Source: an uncultured Draconibacterium sp.
GTDB lineage: Bacteria > Bacteroidota > Bacteroidia > Bacteroidales > Prolixibacteraceae
Length of the DNA stretch: 64,000 bases
Direction of reading: 5' to 3'
Assembly (NCBI RefSeq): GCF_963677565.1
Contig: NZ_OY781981.1
Location: 3,774,001 to 3,838,000, forward strand
In this document: positions 27,729 through 36,881 of the stretch, one piece after another
How positions within the stretch are numbered: position 1 is the stretch's first letter
Layout of the letters: each line of letters opens with the position of its first letter
Notes under the pieces: generated by a model
Seen by the model: only the letters and a program-made list of their open reading frames with translations
The model's database searches: none
Told to the model about the DNA's origin: nothing
Program-made: the position numbers and the translations under genes

Positions 27729-28805
27729 CTAATTAGTCGTCAGCTTCCGGCTTTTTATTAAAGCATAGGTGGCGAAAGATGCCAGCCAATGTGCTCCGGC
27801 GTATTCGCCCGAATCCATTTTGTCGTAGCTGTAATTAAAATGTGCATCTGCCAAATCAATAAATTTTTGATTGTTTAAAGCATGTCCCATTTCAAATAAA
27901 CACCAGGCACGACTGAAGTTCAGCCCGTCGAGGTGTGCCAGTTTACCATCACTTCGGTCTGTTACAATTGCGATTTCCAGATACTTTTCAGGATGTTTCT
28001 CAAATTTTGGCAGAAAGGTTTTTAGCCATTTTCTGAAATCCTTTTCGGGTAATACTTTTAACATTATCGACGCTTCCTGCAGGCATGGCGAGAGAAAATC
28101 AAAACCACCCGGTTCCCAGGTAAGTGGACAATCACAATCGGTAGCATAATATTCTCGTGCTTTGCTCTCAATTTTCATGGCCAAATCGGTATCGTATTTT
28201 TTTGCCCAATCGTAAGCAAACGACATTCCGAATGCAATGTTGCTGTGTTCGCCAATTCGGATGGGATAGACTAATTTGTCGAGGAATTCACTGAATTTAT
28301 TTGCCAGTAAATCAACCAGCGGCGAAAGATTTGCCTGCAATTCCAATGCTACAGGATCATCCCATTCGCGCAAAGCTTCATCCAGTTTTAAAAGCCAGGC
28401 CCAACCGTAAGTACGTTCGTAGGTGCTGTTGTGTTCATCATCGAAATAGGCAATTTCCTGCAAGATATTTTCGGCAGTAATATTTTTCTGTAGTTTGGAA
28501 ATGATCTCATCGCGGTATTCAAAATCAGGAAATTCAGTTAGTACTTTTACTAATGTCCAATGCCCGTGAACCGACGAGTGCCAGTCGAAACATCCGTAAA
28601 ATGCGGGGTGCATAACACGTGGCGGTTCAAGATAACTATCGTCACCGAGTACGTGGCCGGTTTTATTTGGGTATTCCTGATCAATGCATTCGTAGGCAAA
28701 ATGATACAGGTATTCGGCTTTTTTTTCATCGAATTTGAGTTGAGAAGTTTGAGCCGAAAGAAGGCCGGTCATAAATAGCAGGAATAGAGTAATCTGTAAT
28801 TTCAT
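27729..28805 (-). CDS. DUF2891 family exported protein
   Basis: 358-aa protein with a signal peptide (MKLQITLFLLFMTGLLSAQ). The body is alpha-helical and resembles an alpha/alpha toroid. The family signature HPAFYGCFDWHSSVHGHW is clear, followed by TYGWAWLLKLDEAL and GEHSNIAFGMSFAYDWA. DUF2891 has no proven function. The toroid-like helical pattern and conserved Trp, His and Asp residues hint at a carbohydrate-active or peptide-processing role, but that is inference. It is the first gene of a two-gene unit with the M1 aminopeptidase. Confidence 0.88.
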   Translation of the reverse strand: MKLQITLFLLFMTGLLSAQTSQLKFDEKKAEYLYHFAYECIDQEYPNKTGHVLGDDSYLEPPRVMHPAFYGCFDWHSSVHGHWTLVKVLTEFPDFEYRDEIISKLQKNITAENILQEIAYFDDEHNSTYERTYGWAWLLKLDEALREWDDPVALELQANLSPLVDLLANKFSEFLDKLVYPIRIGEHSNIAFGMSFAYDWAKKYDTDLAMKIESKAREYYATDCDCPLTWEPGGFDFLSPCLQEASIMLKVLPEKDFRKWLKTFLPKFEKHPEKYLEIAIVTDRSDGKLAHLDGLNFSRAWCLFEMGHALNNQKFIDLADAHFNYSYDKMDSGEYAGAHWLASFATYALIKSRKLTTN

Positions 28806-28854
28806 ATCATATTAAAATTTGAATCCTGAAATTAAAAACTATTCTCAATAACCA

Positions 28855-29451
28855 TTAACAATTCCGGTATTTATCGTTCAATCCTACGTTTTGTTTAATC
28901 ATAGGAATAACTTTCATTAATCTCGACTGCTTTGTTTTTGCTTGTTTAGCTCCAATTATATAGTTTGAGAATTCGCGTTGCTTTCCCGGTGTAAAACTCT
29001 TAAAAGCCATTTCTAGTCCGGAATCTTCTTTAAATGCTTCTTTTAATTCGGGAGCGATGTTAACCGATTTTGGCCGGTTTATCTTGACGCGTTTTTGTTG
29101 CTTTTCATTCTCAATGGCCTCATTTATATAATCCATTAACAATTGGGCATCAATCTCGTCTGCATTTTGAAACCTCAATTGTCGCAGTGCTTTTGTTTTA
29201 TCATCTTGAGCATTAATTAGTACTTCTGCTTCATCTTTTAATAAAACACCCTGAAAAAACCAAATGGCCACGTGCGCTTTAAAGGCTGCCAAACCAATAA
29301 CATTTTTACCATTAATGGTGTAACAAGGGGCACCCCATTTGATGGTTTCTGTTAGCTCAGTTGAAATTAGTAAATCGTGGAGTATCAAAAGTATATCCTG
29401 CCTCGCTTTGGTGTTCAGAATATATTCATCTACGGTATTTGCTCGTTGCAT
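28855..29451 (-). CDS. YdeI/OmpD-associated family protein (DUF1801 + OmdA)
   Basis: 198-aa cytosolic protein starting at ATG 29451 (MQRANTVDEYI). Longer starts at 29499 run into the upstream gene and lack support. The N-terminal DUF1801 domain spans about 10-110 (ELTETIKWGAPCYTINGKNVIGLAAFKAHVAIWF). The C-terminal Bacteriocin-protection / YdeI-OmdA segment carries PELKEAFKEDSGLEMAFKSFTPGKQREFSNYI. YdeI-like proteins are linked to stress or peptide resistance in enterics, but the role here is unknown. The gene starts 4 nt after the DUF4199 stop and ends the MATE-rsgA operon. Confidence 0.85.
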   Translation of the reverse strand: MQRANTVDEYILNTKARQDILLILHDLLISTELTETIKWGAPCYTINGKNVIGLAAFKAHVAIWFFQGVLLKDEAEVLINAQDDKTKALRQLRFQNADEIDAQLLMDYINEAIENEKQQKRVKINRPKSVNIAPELKEAFKEDSGLEMAFKSFTPGKQREFSNYIIGAKQAKTKQSRLMKVIPMIKQNVGLNDKYRNC

Positions 29452-29455
29452 ATAT

Positions 29456-29932
29456 TTACTTTTTCCTGGTAAAAATTGCCACAATGGCTGAAGTCGCAAT
29501 TCCCATTAGTGGTGCGAAAATTAAGCTTTGTATCATGTAAGATCTTAAACTGAAATATTCCTGTGCTTCTTCCAACGTTTGCAAACCATTTTCAACAGTA
29601 TACTCAATCATATTCTGAAAATAATCAGGAGTGATAACTTCAACAGTGAGGTATTGCGACAAAGGAGTGAGTATAGTAACTCCTAAAGTTATGATCAGGC
29701 CACTTATAAATCCCTGTATCCAGTTTATTTTTCCATTAAAATCATTCTTCCGCTTGTCGAGTAATGCAATAACATAAACAGCAATAGCCACAATGGCGAA
29801 GAAGTTAGTTACGATGGCATGTTTCTCGATATTCTCATCATGCAGTCCGGCCACTCTTTCTCCAATCATCCAAATTAGCTGAACAACAACAAATAAGATG
29901 GCCCATTTAATCTCAATTGCAAATTTTTTCAT
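29456..29932 (-). CDS. DUF4199 membrane protein
   Basis: 158-aa inner-membrane protein with four hydrophobic segments and a soluble loop between the third and fourth (TPDYFQNMIEYTVENGLQTLEEAQEYF). This layout is that of DUF4199, common in Bacteroidota and of unknown function. It lies between rsgA (59 nt upstream) and the YdeI-like gene (4 nt downstream). Confidence 0.8.
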   Translation of the reverse strand: MKKFAIEIKWAILFVVVQLIWMIGERVAGLHDENIEKHAIVTNFFAIVAIAVYVIALLDKRKNDFNGKINWIQGFISGLIITLGVTILTPLSQYLTVEVITPDYFQNMIEYTVENGLQTLEEAQEYFSLRSYMIQSLIFAPLMGIATSAIVAIFTRKK

Positions 29933-29991
29933 CGATCTTTAAGTTTTGGTTTCAGATAAAGAATGAATGAGATGGCTTTATTGTTCATTGT

Positions 29992-31056
29992 TTACCTTGG
30001 TTTTGAACGCTTTTTTTCTTTTAAAACAGATTTAATCATTTTACCGAACTCTTTATCGCGCTGTCGTTTTTCGTACACAGTGCTACTAAAATGTTCTTGT
30101 TCGCGTTTCAATTTTAGGTAATTTTCATAGGCTTCGCTGCTTAACTCTCCACTTTCAACTGCAGCGATTACGGCACAACCATCTTCGTTATTGTGTGTGC
30201 AATCGTTAAACTTACAAGCATTAGCTAATTCTGCGATGTCATCAAAAGTTACGTCGATAGCATTAGTTGAATCAGTAATGCCCAGTTCGCGCATTCCGGG
30301 AGTGTCAATTACTATGCTGTTATTGTCGAGCAAAAACAATTCACGATGACTGGTAGTGTGCCGTCCTTTATTTGTACTTTCGCTAATGGACTTTGTTTCG
30401 AGCACGTTTTTGTTTAACAGATGATTTATAATTGTAGATTTTCCTACTCCTGACGAACCAAGAAAACAATAGGTTTTATGAGACTCCAGTTCTGCTTTTA
30501 AAACATCTAAACCTTGTTCTGTTTCGTTACTAAGCGCAATTGCTTTTATATTCTTAATACGCTTTTTTACTTCATTGATTAGATCCTTGCATTCATCTTC
30601 AGGGAGTAGGTCCGTTTTTGAAAGTACCATTATCGGCTTAATGTTACCAGCATTACACACTGCCAGGTAACGTTCTAATCGGTTAGGATTGAAATCATGA
30701 CCAACAGCTTGTACGATAAACGCTACGTCAACATTGGCCGCAATTAGTTGCACTTCGCCATGTTTACCCACCGCCTGACGTTCTAATACCGAAAAGCGTG
30801 GAAATACTTCAAGAATTATGGCATTCTCTTCGTCCATCGGAGTAAAGCGAATCCAGTCGCCAACTGTTGGGAAGTCGGCACTGGATTGAGCTGTATATCT
30901 TATATTTCCTGTAATTTCTGCTTTCAGAAAGGAATTGCCAAATTGTATGACGTAACGTTCTTTGTGTACTGTTACAACTCTGGCTATTTCAGAATGTGGT
31001 ATATTATTTTCGCTTGCAAATTTTGCAATATCTACAGGTAAATTATTATTATTCAT
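29992..31056 (-). CDS. rsgA: Ribosome small-subunit GTPase RsgA
   Basis: Circularly permuted GTPase (354 aa) that acts late in 30S maturation. Order: N-terminal OB fold (to about 85), G4 motif LSKTDLL, then G1 P-loop GSSGVGKS, then G3 DTPGMRE, confirming the permutation. A C-terminal zinc-binding segment CKFNDCTHNNEDGCAV holds three Cys and a His. The lysine/arginine-rich tail fits RNA contact. Close family members use the name RsgA/YloQ/EngC. It lies 15 nt after the MATE gene. Confidence 0.95.
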   Translation of the reverse strand: MNNNNLPVDIAKFASENNIPHSEIARVVTVHKERYVIQFGNSFLKAEITGNIRYTAQSSADFPTVGDWIRFTPMDEENAIILEVFPRFSVLERQAVGKHGEVQLIAANVDVAFIVQAVGHDFNPNRLERYLAVCNAGNIKPIMVLSKTDLLPEDECKDLINEVKKRIKNIKAIALSNETEQGLDVLKAELESHKTYCFLGSSGVGKSTIINHLLNKNVLETKSISESTNKGRHTTSHRELFLLDNNSIVIDTPGMRELGITDSTNAIDVTFDDIAELANACKFNDCTHNNEDGCAVIAAVESGELSSEAYENYLKLKREQEHFSSTVYEKRQRDKEFGKMIKSVLKEKKRSKPR

Positions 31057-31071
31057 TGTTTGCTATTTCGG

Positions 31072-32511
31072 TTAAATTTTTCGTTGTTTCCATTTTCCTT
31101 TTCGGAATAAATAAAGTGCTGTAATTGCTAAAAATGATTCCGCAATTACAATGGAGATACAGGCTCCAAATAAGCCCATTTTAAGGACGATAGCCAGGAA
31201 ATAGGCCAGTGGAATCTCAAACAGCCAAAAGCTCATAAAATTTATCTTTGATGGAGTTATAGTGTCACCACTTCCATTAAAACCTTGCATAAGCACCATG
31301 CCAAGCGCATAAAACAGAAATCCAAAACTGATAACTTGTAGCGCCAACGTACCGTGAGTAATAACATCTGTTTCCCGAATAAAGAGGTTAATCCAGAATT
31401 CAGGGAATATAGCCAGAATAAGTCCCATTATTCCCATGAAAATCATATTGACATAGCCGGTTATCCATACTGATTTTTCAGCACGTTCAGGCTGGTTGGC
31501 TCCCAAATTCTGTCCAACTAGGGTAGATGCGGCATTGCTAAGTCCCCATGCAGGTAATAAAGCAAAGATTATAATGCGAATGGCAATGGTGTAACCTGCA
31601 AGTGCATCAGGACCTGAAACCGCAATAATGCGTACCAAAAGTATCCAACTCGAGGTGGCAATAAGGTTTTGTAAAATACCACCTCCGGATATTTTTATAA
31701 GTTTAAGCATTACATTTAACCGCACTTTAATGCTACTGAGGTACAAGCGAACACGATGGTTCCCTTTAAACAAAAGGTAAAACTGGTAAATAACAGCCAG
31801 GCCTCGTCCGATAGTAGTTGCTACAGCAGCACCCGCCAAACCTAATTCAGGGAAAGGCCCGTAGCCAAATATCAGCAGTGGATCAAGAATAATATTGATA
31901 ATGTTGGCCAGCCACATAACACGCATAGAAATGGCTGCATCGCCGGAACTACGGAACACTGCATTGATGATGAAAAGCATCATAATTACCATGTTGCCGC
32001 CAAACATAATGGCAGGGAAGAGGTAACCTTCAGTAGCCATTTTATCAGTGGCACCCATTAATTTTAAAAACTTACCGGCAAACAAAATTCCAGGAATGGC
32101 AATGCAAACAGAAAAAATCAATCCTACCAAAATGGCCTGAAATGCTACTACTCCTGCCTGTTCTTTGTTTTTTTCTCCAATCCGCCTCGATACCAAGGCG
32201 GTTGTGGCCACACTGAGTCCCATACCGATGGCATATACAATAGTCATTACCGATTCGGTAATACCAACGGTTGCCACTGCATCGGCTCCCAGTTTTGACA
32301 CAAAGAAGATGTCTACCACTGCAAATACCGATTCCATGATCATTTCAAGTACCATTGGAACCGCCAAAATAAAAATGGCTTTACCCAGGCTGGCGTTTGT
32401 AAAATCGCGCTCTGTACCGCCAATTGCTTCTTTAACGTCAATCCACAACTCTTTTAAGTCGATGTCCTTTATTTTTTGTAAAGACAAAACATTTGCTCTT
32501 TTGAGTAACAT
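31072..32511 (-). CDS. MATE family efflux transporter
   Basis: 479-aa inner-membrane protein with 12 predicted helices in two six-helix bundles. Motifs such as GKAIFILAVPMVLEMIMESVFAVVDIFFVSKLGADAVATVGI and, in the second half, ALLPAWGLSNAASTLVGQNLGANQPERAEKSVW are typical of MATE exporters of the NorM/DinF type, which use Na+ or H+ to expel cationic drugs. It heads an operon with rsgA, DUF4199 and YdeI-like genes and has a good promoter 134 bp upstream. Confidence 0.93.
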   Translation of the reverse strand: MLLKRANVLSLQKIKDIDLKELWIDVKEAIGGTERDFTNASLGKAIFILAVPMVLEMIMESVFAVVDIFFVSKLGADAVATVGITESVMTIVYAIGMGLSVATTALVSRRIGEKNKEQAGVVAFQAILVGLIFSVCIAIPGILFAGKFLKLMGATDKMATEGYLFPAIMFGGNMVIMMLFIINAVFRSSGDAAISMRVMWLANIINIILDPLLIFGYGPFPELGLAGAAVATTIGRGLAVIYQFYLLFKGNHRVRLYLSSIKVRLNVMLKLIKISGGGILQNLIATSSWILLVRIIAVSGPDALAGYTIAIRIIIFALLPAWGLSNAASTLVGQNLGANQPERAEKSVWITGYVNMIFMGIMGLILAIFPEFWINLFIRETDVITHGTLALQVISFGFLFYALGMVLMQGFNGSGDTITPSKINFMSFWLFEIPLAYFLAIVLKMGLFGACISIVIAESFLAITALYLFRKGKWKQRKI

Positions 32512-32644
32512 TGTAAATTTATATGGAAATAAATGAATAAACTAATTGAATAATCTCTCTTGGCCAACCTTAGAACGGTCGGCAATCGGTGACGGTGATA
32601 TTAATTGAGATATTCATTTTTAGTTCTCTTTTATTTGAATGTGA

Positions 32645-32677
32645 CAAAGTTATGAAATAATTTTTTTAGAAAGCAAA
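32645..32677 (-). promoter_or_regulatory. Promoter of the MATE-rsgA operon
   Basis: On the minus strand TTTG (32677-32674), a 21-bp spacer and TAACTTTG (32652-32645) match the phylum consensus exactly. The leader would be about 125 nt. Confidence 0.65.
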
Positions 32678-32758
32678 TTATTTTTTGATAAATATTGTTT
32701 TGCAATTAATTGAACACTTCTTACTTACTAACGTTAATAAGCTGAAAAATAACTACAG

Positions 32759-33481
32759 ATGAATCCTAAACTGATAGGTGTTATAGTACTTTTTATTTTT
32801 GTTTCGTGTGCAAACAAAGAAAGGTTTCCTGAAAAACAATCTGAACGAATTTTAAACAATAGTACAGTTGTAAACGATATGAATGCCAGTGTTATAGGTG
32901 AGTTTGACGATTTGTTTACTTTTGTAACTAAATATAAGAACCAGGATTTGTCCTTTAACCTGGAAGATTTTGAAGAGGCTTACAACCAGTTTATTACAAC
33001 AGAATCGTCGCGCTTGAAAGATGCTTGGCACAACCCATTATGGATTGAAATTAACGGGCTGCTGCTGGAGTTGACAGGTAAAGAAAAATATGCTCAGCAG
33101 TTGGAATTGGTTTCCAAGACAGACTCATTGTCGGAATACATTAAACCGTTTGTTCTCACAAAAAGAGTAGACCACATTTACGTGAACCTGTTTGAGCCGG
33201 CAGGAATAGAATACAACCATACTTTAGGTGGCGAGGTAACTTTTGAACAAGAAACAGCTTATCCTGAATCGGGCAGTGTGCGTTTACACTTTGGAATGAC
33301 CGAAAAGCGATATATTGAGTTGTTTATCCGAATCCCGGAATGGGCCGAAGGAACGACTGTAGTTGTTAAAAAAGTAAAGTATTTTACACAGCCAGGCAAC
33401 TATTGCATTATTGCGAAGAAATGGAAAGAAGGCGATTTGGTTGAAATTGAACTACCAATTGAAAAATATCCGGGTAATTAG
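32759..33481 (+). CDS. Lipoprotein with GH127-like C-terminal beta-sandwich
   Basis: 240-aa lipoprotein with lipobox FVSC (Cys17). The second half (EVTFEQETAYPESGSVRLHF, LFIRIPEWAEGTTVVV, PGNYCIIAKKWKEGDLVEIELP) closely follows the C-terminal beta-sandwich of GH127 / DUF1680 beta-L-arabinofuranosidases, from memory. Residues about 90-135 recall the last helices of the GH127 barrel (WIEINGLLLELTGKEKYAQQLE). The catalytic toroid with its Glu and Cys residues is missing, so it cannot be a working GH127 enzyme. It may be a decayed fragment that gained a lipoprotein signal, or a sugar-binding protein. The REP-like element lies just after it. Confidence 0.65.
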   Translation: MNPKLIGVIVLFIFVSCANKERFPEKQSERILNNSTVVNDMNASVIGEFDDLFTFVTKYKNQDLSFNLEDFEEAYNQFITTESSRLKDAWHNPLWIEINGLLLELTGKEKYAQQLELVSKTDSLSEYIKPFVLTKRVDHIYVNLFEPAGIEYNHTLGGEVTFEQETAYPESGSVRLHFGMTEKRYIELFIRIPEWAEGTTVVVKKVKYFTQPGNYCIIAKKWKEGDLVEIELPIEKYPGN

Positions 33482-33515
33482 CAATGATTTCAATCCACAT
33501 CTTTAACTAAACTAT

Positions 33516-33580
33516 GTCATGCTGAACTTGTTTCAGTATCACAGGCTGTTAAAAGATTCCGAAATAAATTCGGAATGACG
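33516..33580. repeat. REP-like palindromic repeat
   Basis: A 64-bp unit bounded by GTCAT and ATGAC. It contains GCTGAA-CTTG-TTTCAG and a perfect hairpin ATTCCGAA / TTCGGAAT (33556-33563, 33569-33576). The form GTCATGCTGAACTTGTTTCAG...GGAATGAC recalls an interspersed repeat seen between convergent genes in many Bacteroidota genomes. This is the only copy in the window. It may also help end transcription from both sides. Confidence 0.75.
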
Positions 33581-33589
33581 ATTTGAATG

Positions 33590-34795
33590 CTAACAGTTTG
33601 GTAAGGCATCAAAAATTGCCAGTCCGCCTTCTGATGTCTCGCGGTACTTACTTTGCAAATCTATCCCCGTTTTATACATTGTTTCCACTACTTCATCAAA
33701 ACTAATCCGGTGACGTCCATCGGTTAACAGAGCATAGTTATTGTGCGAAACAGCCCGTTCGGCGGCAAATGCATTGCGCTCAATACATGGGATTTGCACT
33801 AATCCGGCTACGGGGTCGCACGTCAGTCCCAAGTGATGTTCAAGACCCATTTCTGCCGAATATTCTATTTGGTGAATAGTTCCGCCCATCATTTGTGTTG
33901 CAGCGCCTGAAGCCATTGCACAAGCCGTTCCAACCTCTCCCTGACAGCCTACTTCAGCTCCGGAAATAGAGGCATTTGTTTTTACCAGATTTCCGATTAG
34001 TCCGGCAGTGGCCAGTGCCCTGATTACACTTCTTTTATCGGTATGATGTGTTTTTTGAAAGTACTTTAAAATTGCAGGCATAACACCACTTGCACCACAA
34101 GTTGGAGCAGCAACAATCTTTCCTCCCGAGGCATTTTCTTCCATTACTGCCAATGCGTATGAAAACAACTGAGACCGGCGTTTAAACGGTGTAGCAAAAT
34201 TACGTCCTCTTGTGTTAAAGCTATTTGCTTTACGAGGGAGTTTCAATCCTCCGGGCAAAACGCCATCCGAATGTAGTCCTCGTTTAATACTCTGGAACAT
34301 TACCTGTAGCACTTCTTCCAGGTAGTCCCAAATATCTTGTTCCTCAAACTCTTCAACATATTCCCAAAAACTTTTACCATTGCGGTTACACCAATCCAAT
34401 ATTTCCGACATGGAAGTGTGCTCATACACGTCAATGGTTTCTGACTTGGTATAATCGTCAATAATTGCTCCTCCGCCAACACTGTAGCAAGTCCACTCCT
34501 TCAACAAGTCACCCTGGCTGCTTAAAGCTTTAAAACACATTGCATTAGGATGGCGTGGTAGAAAGGTTTTGGGTTCCCAAATGATTTGCAGTGGTCGGCT
34601 GCCAAAACTTTGTTCAATGGCAAAATCTGTAAGATGGCCTTTTCCTGTTGCAGCCAGGCTGCCGTATAAAGTCACCTCGTATTTTGCAGCATCACTGTTT
34701 TCTGCCAGAAACTTTTCGGCAGCTTTTTTGGGTCCCATCGTATGACTACTTGACGGACCATGACCAATTTTATAGATTTCTTTTATTGATTCCAT
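33590..34795 (-). CDS. sdaA: L-serine ammonia-lyase (Fe-S type)
   Basis: Cytosolic 4Fe-4S enzyme (401 aa) that converts L-serine to pyruvate and ammonia. The N-terminal beta-domain starts with GHGPSSSHTMGPKKAAE. The alpha-domain carries cluster-ligand Cys in APTCGASGVMP and in LTCDPVAGLVQIPC, plus GCQGEVGTACAMASGAA. It is the single-chain form with both domains fused. It feeds pyruvate metabolism. The gene is monocistronic, facing the GH127-like lipoprotein gene across a REP-like repeat. Confidence 0.94.
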   Translation of the reverse strand: MESIKEIYKIGHGPSSSHTMGPKKAAEKFLAENSDAAKYEVTLYGSLAATGKGHLTDFAIEQSFGSRPLQIIWEPKTFLPRHPNAMCFKALSSQGDLLKEWTCYSVGGGAIIDDYTKSETIDVYEHTSMSEILDWCNRNGKSFWEYVEEFEEQDIWDYLEEVLQVMFQSIKRGLHSDGVLPGGLKLPRKANSFNTRGRNFATPFKRRSQLFSYALAVMEENASGGKIVAAPTCGASGVMPAILKYFQKTHHTDKRSVIRALATAGLIGNLVKTNASISGAEVGCQGEVGTACAMASGAATQMMGGTIHQIEYSAEMGLEHHLGLTCDPVAGLVQIPCIERNAFAAERAVSHNNYALLTDGRHRISFDEVVETMYKTGIDLQSKYRETSEGGLAIFDALPNC

Positions 34796-34888
34796 TCTTC
34801 TGTAATATAATGCAAATGAAGAGCAGAATTCTCGTATAGTCTATGACTTTTGCTGTTTTCTTGCAATAATAAGAGTAATTTTGTCTTT

Positions 34889-35962
34889 TCAATTTTTGTC
34901 CTTAACCCTCATAAAACGGAACATTTTCATGATCCAGTTGGGTAGGGGATGATAGCCACGTTTCCGAAGATCGATGTACCAGCCAATTTTTTTGATGATA
35001 GGAATTTTATGTGTTTCAACAAATTCAATCAAAGTACCTTCTGGTGCCTGTATGTAGGCAAAATTACCAGCTGCTTCTCCCATATCGAACGATTCGGTGG
35101 CTTTTGCACTGTCAACCGTAAACGGATAACCCAAAGCTTTTGCTTTTTCGCGGAATTCATCCATCCCGTTAATATCAAAACAAAGGTGAATAAAACCCGG
35201 ATCTCCCCAGATTCTACCTTCATAAATGTCTTTTGGTTGGTAATCGAATGCTTGAACCAGTTCGATAACAGATTGCCCGAAAAACGGACTAAATGCCCCT
35301 TGCTTTACATCAGAGTGACGCAGCAAAACTCTTCTGAATTTTTTATCTCCTCCGGGAATGCCTTTATAATCATCAAAAACTCCGGTTTCATCGTAAACAA
35401 TTTCGTCGTATTGCAAAATTTCCTGATAAACCTTCAGGCTGGCATCCATATCTTTAACACCGATAACTGTTCCGATTACACCGCCACTTAACGATTTTTC
35501 TTTTTTACGAAATACACCTTCCTGGTTTTTAATTTCCCAAATGTTTCCATAAATATCTTTCATGAAAAAATGATCGTTACCGGCAGGATCTTTTGAAATT
35601 TTAGTAAGCAGGTTGAGTTTTGATGCACTGAACTTATCGTAAACTGCCTGTACATTTTCGGTCTTGATCTTTCCGATATTGATGCCAAGATCGCCAAGCT
35701 GAATTTCAACGTCAATTGGCTCCGGTTTTTTCCCGGTGTGCTGCCATATTTCAAAACCACCGCCTCCTTGCATATTAAGCGCTAAAACAGCCCTTCTGTC
35801 GCGTGTTTTGCCTGCCGTGTGTGCAAGCATCAGTTCTGCTGTTGCTTCGTCTTCAAACATTCTGATATCCATTGAAAAATGCTCGCGATACCATTTCCAG
35901 GCTTCCTGAAGATTTTCGACACCAACTCCTAATTGCTGAATCCCGTTGATTTGTGCTTTCAT
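34889..35962 (-). CDS. Two-domain VOC family protein
   Basis: 357-aa soluble protein with two vicinal oxygen chelate domains: about 5-130 (GIQQLGVGVENLQEAWKWYREHF, then HFFMKDIYGNIWEI) and about 160-325 (GTVIGVKDMDASLKVYQEIL, then FIHLCFDINGMDEF and EGTLIEFVE). VOC proteins include glyoxalase I, dioxygenases and antibiotic-resistance proteins. The second domain keeps candidate metal ligands His and Glu. No specific reaction can be assigned. It lies 20 nt after the SDR gene and is likely cotranscribed, so the pair may modify a common substrate. Confidence 0.83.
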   Translation of the reverse strand: MKAQINGIQQLGVGVENLQEAWKWYREHFSMDIRMFEDEATAELMLAHTAGKTRDRRAVLALNMQGGGGFEIWQHTGKKPEPIDVEIQLGDLGINIGKIKTENVQAVYDKFSASKLNLLTKISKDPAGNDHFFMKDIYGNIWEIKNQEGVFRKKEKSLSGGVIGTVIGVKDMDASLKVYQEILQYDEIVYDETGVFDDYKGIPGGDKKFRRVLLRHSDVKQGAFSPFFGQSVIELVQAFDYQPKDIYEGRIWGDPGFIHLCFDINGMDEFREKAKALGYPFTVDSAKATESFDMGEAAGNFAYIQAPEGTLIEFVETHKIPIIKKIGWYIDLRKRGYHPLPNWIMKMFRFMRVKDKN

Positions 35963-35982
35963 ACTTGCTTAATACTTACAAA

Positions 35983-36777
35983 TTAAAGTGGATTTACACG
36001 CGAAGCCATATAATAGTACAAACGAGGTAAAAACCTTCGGATATGCACCATTATTACTTCTGATCCACCCACTAATATTTCTTTTTTCTCCTTTTTTAGT
36101 TTTTTGCAGATAATCTTTGCGCATTTCTCTGCCGACATTCCAGTGTCTTGTCCGGCATCCATTTGTGCGTGTGTTTTGCCTTCTTTATCAATTGCATTCA
36201 CCGAAATGTTTGTTTTTATACGTCCGGGAATGATAATCGATACTGCAATGTTGTTCTTGGTATTCTCGGCACGTAAACTCTCGAAAAAACCATGCAAGGC
36301 TTGTTTCGATGCTGAATACGATGACCGGTACGGAAAACCGAATTTCCCAACAATACTTGATGTTACTGCAATTTGTCCACCGCCATTTTCGATCATTGCG
36401 GGTAAAATATGCTTGGTTAACGCAATGGTACCAAAATAATTTACCTCAAACAGTTTTCGATCAACTTCTAACGGTGTTTCTGCAACAAATGAGCGCTGAC
36501 TGATTCCTCCAAACTGATACAATGCATCAATTTTGATTTTGTTGTTGCGAATGTATGCAGCGGTTTTTTCAATAGAAGCTTCTTCGCCCAAGTCGAATGG
36601 CAGAATAATGGTTGTGCAACCATTCTGCTTACAGATCTCTTCTGTAGCCTTTAATGCCTCTTCATTTCTTCCAGAAAGTATGAGTTTTACATTGTTTGAA
36701 GAGAGCTCAATAGCAACAGCTTTGCCGATGCCTGATGATGCTCCCGTAATCCATAATGTTTTTCCGGCAAAATCCAT
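35983..36777 (-). CDS. SDR family NAD(P)-dependent oxidoreductase
   Basis: 264-aa short-chain dehydrogenase/reductase. Cofactor motif TGASSGIGKA near residue 10, catalytic Ser in TSSIVGKFG and YxxxK in YSASKQAL. A basic residue in LSGRNE at the end of the second strand hints at NADPH preference. The hydrophobic tail RFLPRLYYYMASRVNP suggests membrane association, as in DltE/DHRS7-like members. It is first in a two-gene unit with the VOC protein. Confidence 0.9.
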   Translation of the reverse strand: MDFAGKTLWITGASSGIGKAVAIELSSNNVKLILSGRNEEALKATEEICKQNGCTTIILPFDLGEEASIEKTAAYIRNNKIKIDALYQFGGISQRSFVAETPLEVDRKLFEVNYFGTIALTKHILPAMIENGGGQIAVTSSIVGKFGFPYRSSYSASKQALHGFFESLRAENTKNNIAVSIIIPGRIKTNISVNAIDKEGKTHAQMDAGQDTGMSAEKCAKIICKKLKKEKKEILVGGSEVIMVHIRRFLPRLYYYMASRVNPL

Positions 36778-36801
36778 TTACTATATCCTTTCAGAGTGCC
36801 A

Positions 36802-36831
36802 CGAAGATAGCAGAATAATTATCGAGACAAA
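36802..36831 (-). promoter_or_regulatory. Promoter of the SDR-VOC unit
   Basis: On the minus strand TTTG (36831-36828), an 18-bp spacer and TATCTTCG (36809-36802), one base off the TAnnTTTG consensus, with the expected start about 20 nt before the ATG. Confidence 0.5.
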
Positions 36832-36881
36832 ACGAATACGGTCTATTTTTACAGAGTTAAAATTAAAAATAGTTAAGATTG

